Shown here: positions 62,297 through 64,000 of the stretch, piece after piece
Layout of the letters: each line of letters opens with the position of its first letter
Position numbering within the stretch: the first letter of the stretch is position 1
Source: Pelomonas cellulosilytica
GTDB taxonomy: Bacteria > Pseudomonadota > Gammaproteobacteria > Burkholderiales > Burkholderiaceae_C
Direction: 5' to 3'
NCBI RefSeq assembly: GCF_021353265.1
Contig: NZ_JAJTWU010000005.1
Span: forward strand, 1-64,000
Length of the DNA stretch: 64,000 nt
The notes under the pieces: model-generated
What the model was told of the DNA's origin: nothing
Databases searched by the model: none
What the model saw: the letters and a program-made list of their open reading frames with translations, nothing else
Position numbers and translations under genes: made by a program

Positions 62297-64000
62297 CAGC
62301 GCCAGCGGGCCACGAAACCGCCGCGGGGCGCCAGCGTCAGTCGCGCGGTGGGACCGGCGATGCGCTGCACGGCGAAGTCCCGCGGGCCGTCGCCGTCAGT
62401 GATGAGCTGGCCCGCGCGCCGGCCCAGCCAGCCGAGGTCCAGCGTCAGCTCGCGCGGGGTGTCCTCGCCGTTGAGTCCGGCGATGAACCATTGCTTGCCG
62501 GCGCGCCGGGCCAGCACGACGAACTTGCCAGGCTCGCCGTCGAGAAAGCGCACCTCGTCCCACTGCCTCGGCAGCTCGCGCAGCAGCTGCTTCACGGCGG
62601 CCGGCACAGTGGCCATGCCGTCAGGCGTCTCGGCGTAGTGCTGGATGCCCGACAAGAAGATCACCGCCTCGGCCAGCTCCAGGCCGTTGCGCGTGGCGCG
62701 CTTGATGTTGGGGATGTCGGCGAACACCATGGGCGTGAAGTCCATGGGGTCGAACAGATTGCGCGCGAACGGCAGCATCGCGGCGTGGCGGGCGACCTGG
62801 TCCTGGTCGCCCTGGCTGAAGGTGGTGAACTCGAAGCCCTTCACGGCCTCGGTCGTCAGCAGGTTCGGATAGGTGCGGGCCCATCCGCGCGGCAGCGTCG
62901 CGCCGTGGAAGTTCAGCAGCAGGCCGGCGGCTGCGGTTTCCTTCAGCAGGTCCAGGTAGTAGGCCTGCATGGAGGCACCGTCGCCGCCGAAGAAGTCGAT
63001 CTTCATGCCGGCGACGCCGATGGCCTTGAGCCGTGCGAACTCGCGCGCGCGGTCGGCCGGCGTCAGCAGCGCGCTCTTGGGCGTATAGGGCGTCTCGTTC
63101 CAGTCGCCCGAGGAGTTGTACCAGGCCAGCAGCGACACGCCCTTGGACTTGGCGTAGGTCGCCAGTTCCTTCATCTTCGCGTCGCCGATCTTCTGATCCC
63201 AGTCGGCATCCACCAGCGTGTAGGGCCAGCGCATGTCGGCAGCGTAGTCGATGAAGCGCTTCTGCACGTCGAAGACGGTGCCATCGTCCTTCAGGATCGC
63301 CCAGCTCCATGAGGCGGCGCCGGGCTTCACCCAGCGCCAGTCGACGGCGGCAGCCGCGGGCGGCGCGAAGTCGGTGCCGAGCGTGGACTCCATGACCGTC
63401 TTCAGCGGGCCGATCGCCAGCACGCGCCAGGGCGTCGTCAGCGGGCCGTCGCCTTCAGCCAGCAGGCCCCCGCCGGTGAAGACCTCGCTCGCCTCCGGCA
63501 CGCCGATGCGGTAGATGCCGCGGGTCGAGTCGGCCTGCAGGCGCGATGCGTGGAAGCGGCCGTCCATGCCGGCCTCGGTCAGCGCCACCCAGTTCGCGCC
63601 GCTGCGGAACAGCGCCGGGAAGACCCAGCCTGCATGCGACGGCGCCGGCGTGCCGACGGGGATGTCCACCTGGTAGTGCTCCTCGTACGACGGGTTGGTG
63701 CGCTTCCAGCCGGTCTTGGCGACGGACATCGGCTGCAACCAGGCCCGCGCCTCGGGCGCGAAGGCGAAGCTCGTCAGCTCCTCCTTGAAGTGCTTGGCGC
63801 CGGCCCCCGGCACCGTGTAGCGCAGTCCCACGCCGTCATTGGCGGCGCGCAGAGTCAGCACCAGTTCCTGGCCAGCAGCGTTGGCGACGGTGAAGCGCTG
63901 CTCGTTGGCGCGCACGTCCACGCTGCTGCGCTTGCCGGTGACCAGCCGGTAGTGCTCGCGGTGCGGCGCCACGGACGAGGTGGCCACGAGCTTGAGGCCG
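62296..64000 (-). CDS. GH97 glycoside hydrolase, N-terminus beyond the window
   Basis: About 568 residues visible, with the frame open to position 64000; the family is about 650-700 residues, so the signal peptide and first strands are missing. Motifs: YEEHYQVDIPVG, the barrel start WSWAILKDDGTVFDVQKRFIDYA, YTLVDADWD and GMKIDFFGGDGA, in which the Asp of KIDFF sits where retaining GH97 enzymes have their nucleophile. Retaining members are alpha-galactosidases or beta-L-arabinopyranosidases, inverting ones alpha-glucosidases. Given the locus, a beta-L-arabinopyranosidase or alpha-galactosidase is favoured. Confidence 0.85.
   Translation of the reverse strand, partial: GLKLVATSSVAPHREHYRLVTGKRSSVDVRANEQRFTVANAAGQELVLTLRAANDGVGLRYTVPGAGAKHFKEELTSFAFAPEARAWLQPMSVAKTGWKRTNPSYEEHYQVDIPVGTPAPSHAGWVFPALFRSGANWVALTEAGMDGRFHASRLQADSTRGIYRIGVPEASEVFTGGGLLAEGDGPLTTPWRVLAIGPLKTVMESTLGTDFAPPAAAAVDWRWVKPGAASWSWAILKDDGTVFDVQKRFIDYAADMRWPYTLVDADWDQKIGDAKMKELATYAKSKGVSLLAWYNSSGDWNETPYTPKSALLTPADRAREFARLKAIGVAGMKIDFFGGDGASMQAYYLDLLKETAAAGLLLNFHGATLPRGWARTYPNLLTTEAVKGFEFTTFSQGDQDQVARHAAMLPFARNLFDPMDFTPMVFADIPNIKRATRNGLELAEAVIFLSGIQHYAETPDGMATVPAAVKQLLRELPRQWDEVRFLDGEPGKFVVLARRAGKQWFIAGLNGEDTPRELTLDLGWLGRRAGQLITDGDGPRDFAVQRIAGPTARLTLAPRGGFVARWR

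Overview
The window comes from a GC-rich Gram-negative chromosome, most likely a betaproteobacterium of the order Burkholderiales (Roseateles/Rubrivivax/Leptothrix-like). The evidence is the strong G/C third-position bias, the order gph-trpE and trpG-D-C-ung, a DUF2177 + TIGR03643 pair, and an RND pump with a NodT-type outer-membrane channel. This placement is inferred from gene content; no 16S rRNA gene is present. I found no rRNA, tRNA or CRISPR array.

Layout. 1-5.4 kb: a possible group II intron edge, an alpha/beta hydrolase, alaC, then a less GC-rich island of about 2.6 kb, then gph. The island carries a Phd-type antitoxin, a frame-disrupted PIN toxin and a DUF6933 protein. It is bounded by several copies of a TGAACTCTATT-like repeat in opposite orientation at the two ends. 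5.4-18.1 kb: tryptophan genes in two blocks, trpE and trpG-ltaE-dinB-trpD-trpC followed by ung. Each block is preceded by its own Trp-rich leader peptide and attenuator-like hairpins, and a -10-like box lies only 8-9 nt before each leader ATG. Two chemoreceptors, a porin and a small phosphate-binding-like protein sit between the blocks. 18.1-26.2 kb: a LysR regulator diverges from an efflux operon made of a hydrolase lacking its catalytic residues, an adaptor, an HAE1 RND pump and an outer-membrane lipoprotein. 26.2-36 kb: MarR-GNAT with a 20-bp palindrome over the marR start codon, a stand-alone holin/endolysin cassette, tdk, an acyl-CoA synthetase, RecQ and small conserved proteins.

36-53 kb is a one-strand furanose/hemicellulose-sidechain locus. 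It holds L-arabinonate dehydratase, 2-ketoglutaric semialdehyde dehydrogenase, GH51 alpha-L-arabinofuranosidase, GH127 beta-L-arabinofuranosidase, GH29 alpha-L-fucosidase, a complete YtfQ-YtfR-YtfT-YjfF-type furanose ABC importer, and a GH31 alpha-xylosidase-like enzyme with a PA14 domain set inside the importer operon. The enzymes would strip Araf, Fuc and Xyl from plant side chains. The importer would bring furanoses across the inner membrane, and the dehydratase plus dehydrogenase would send L-arabinonate to 2-oxoglutarate. At 60.5-64 kb a GH97 enzyme (running off the right edge), a GntR/FCD regulator and a GbpR-like LysR regulator form a tight minus-strand operon that probably belongs to the same sugar system. 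Between them (53-60 kb) lie a GST, an OmpR-domain/NB-ARC regulator, and a DUF4242-Ser/Thr kinase-ECF sigma module, which is the best candidate here for an uncharacterised signalling system.
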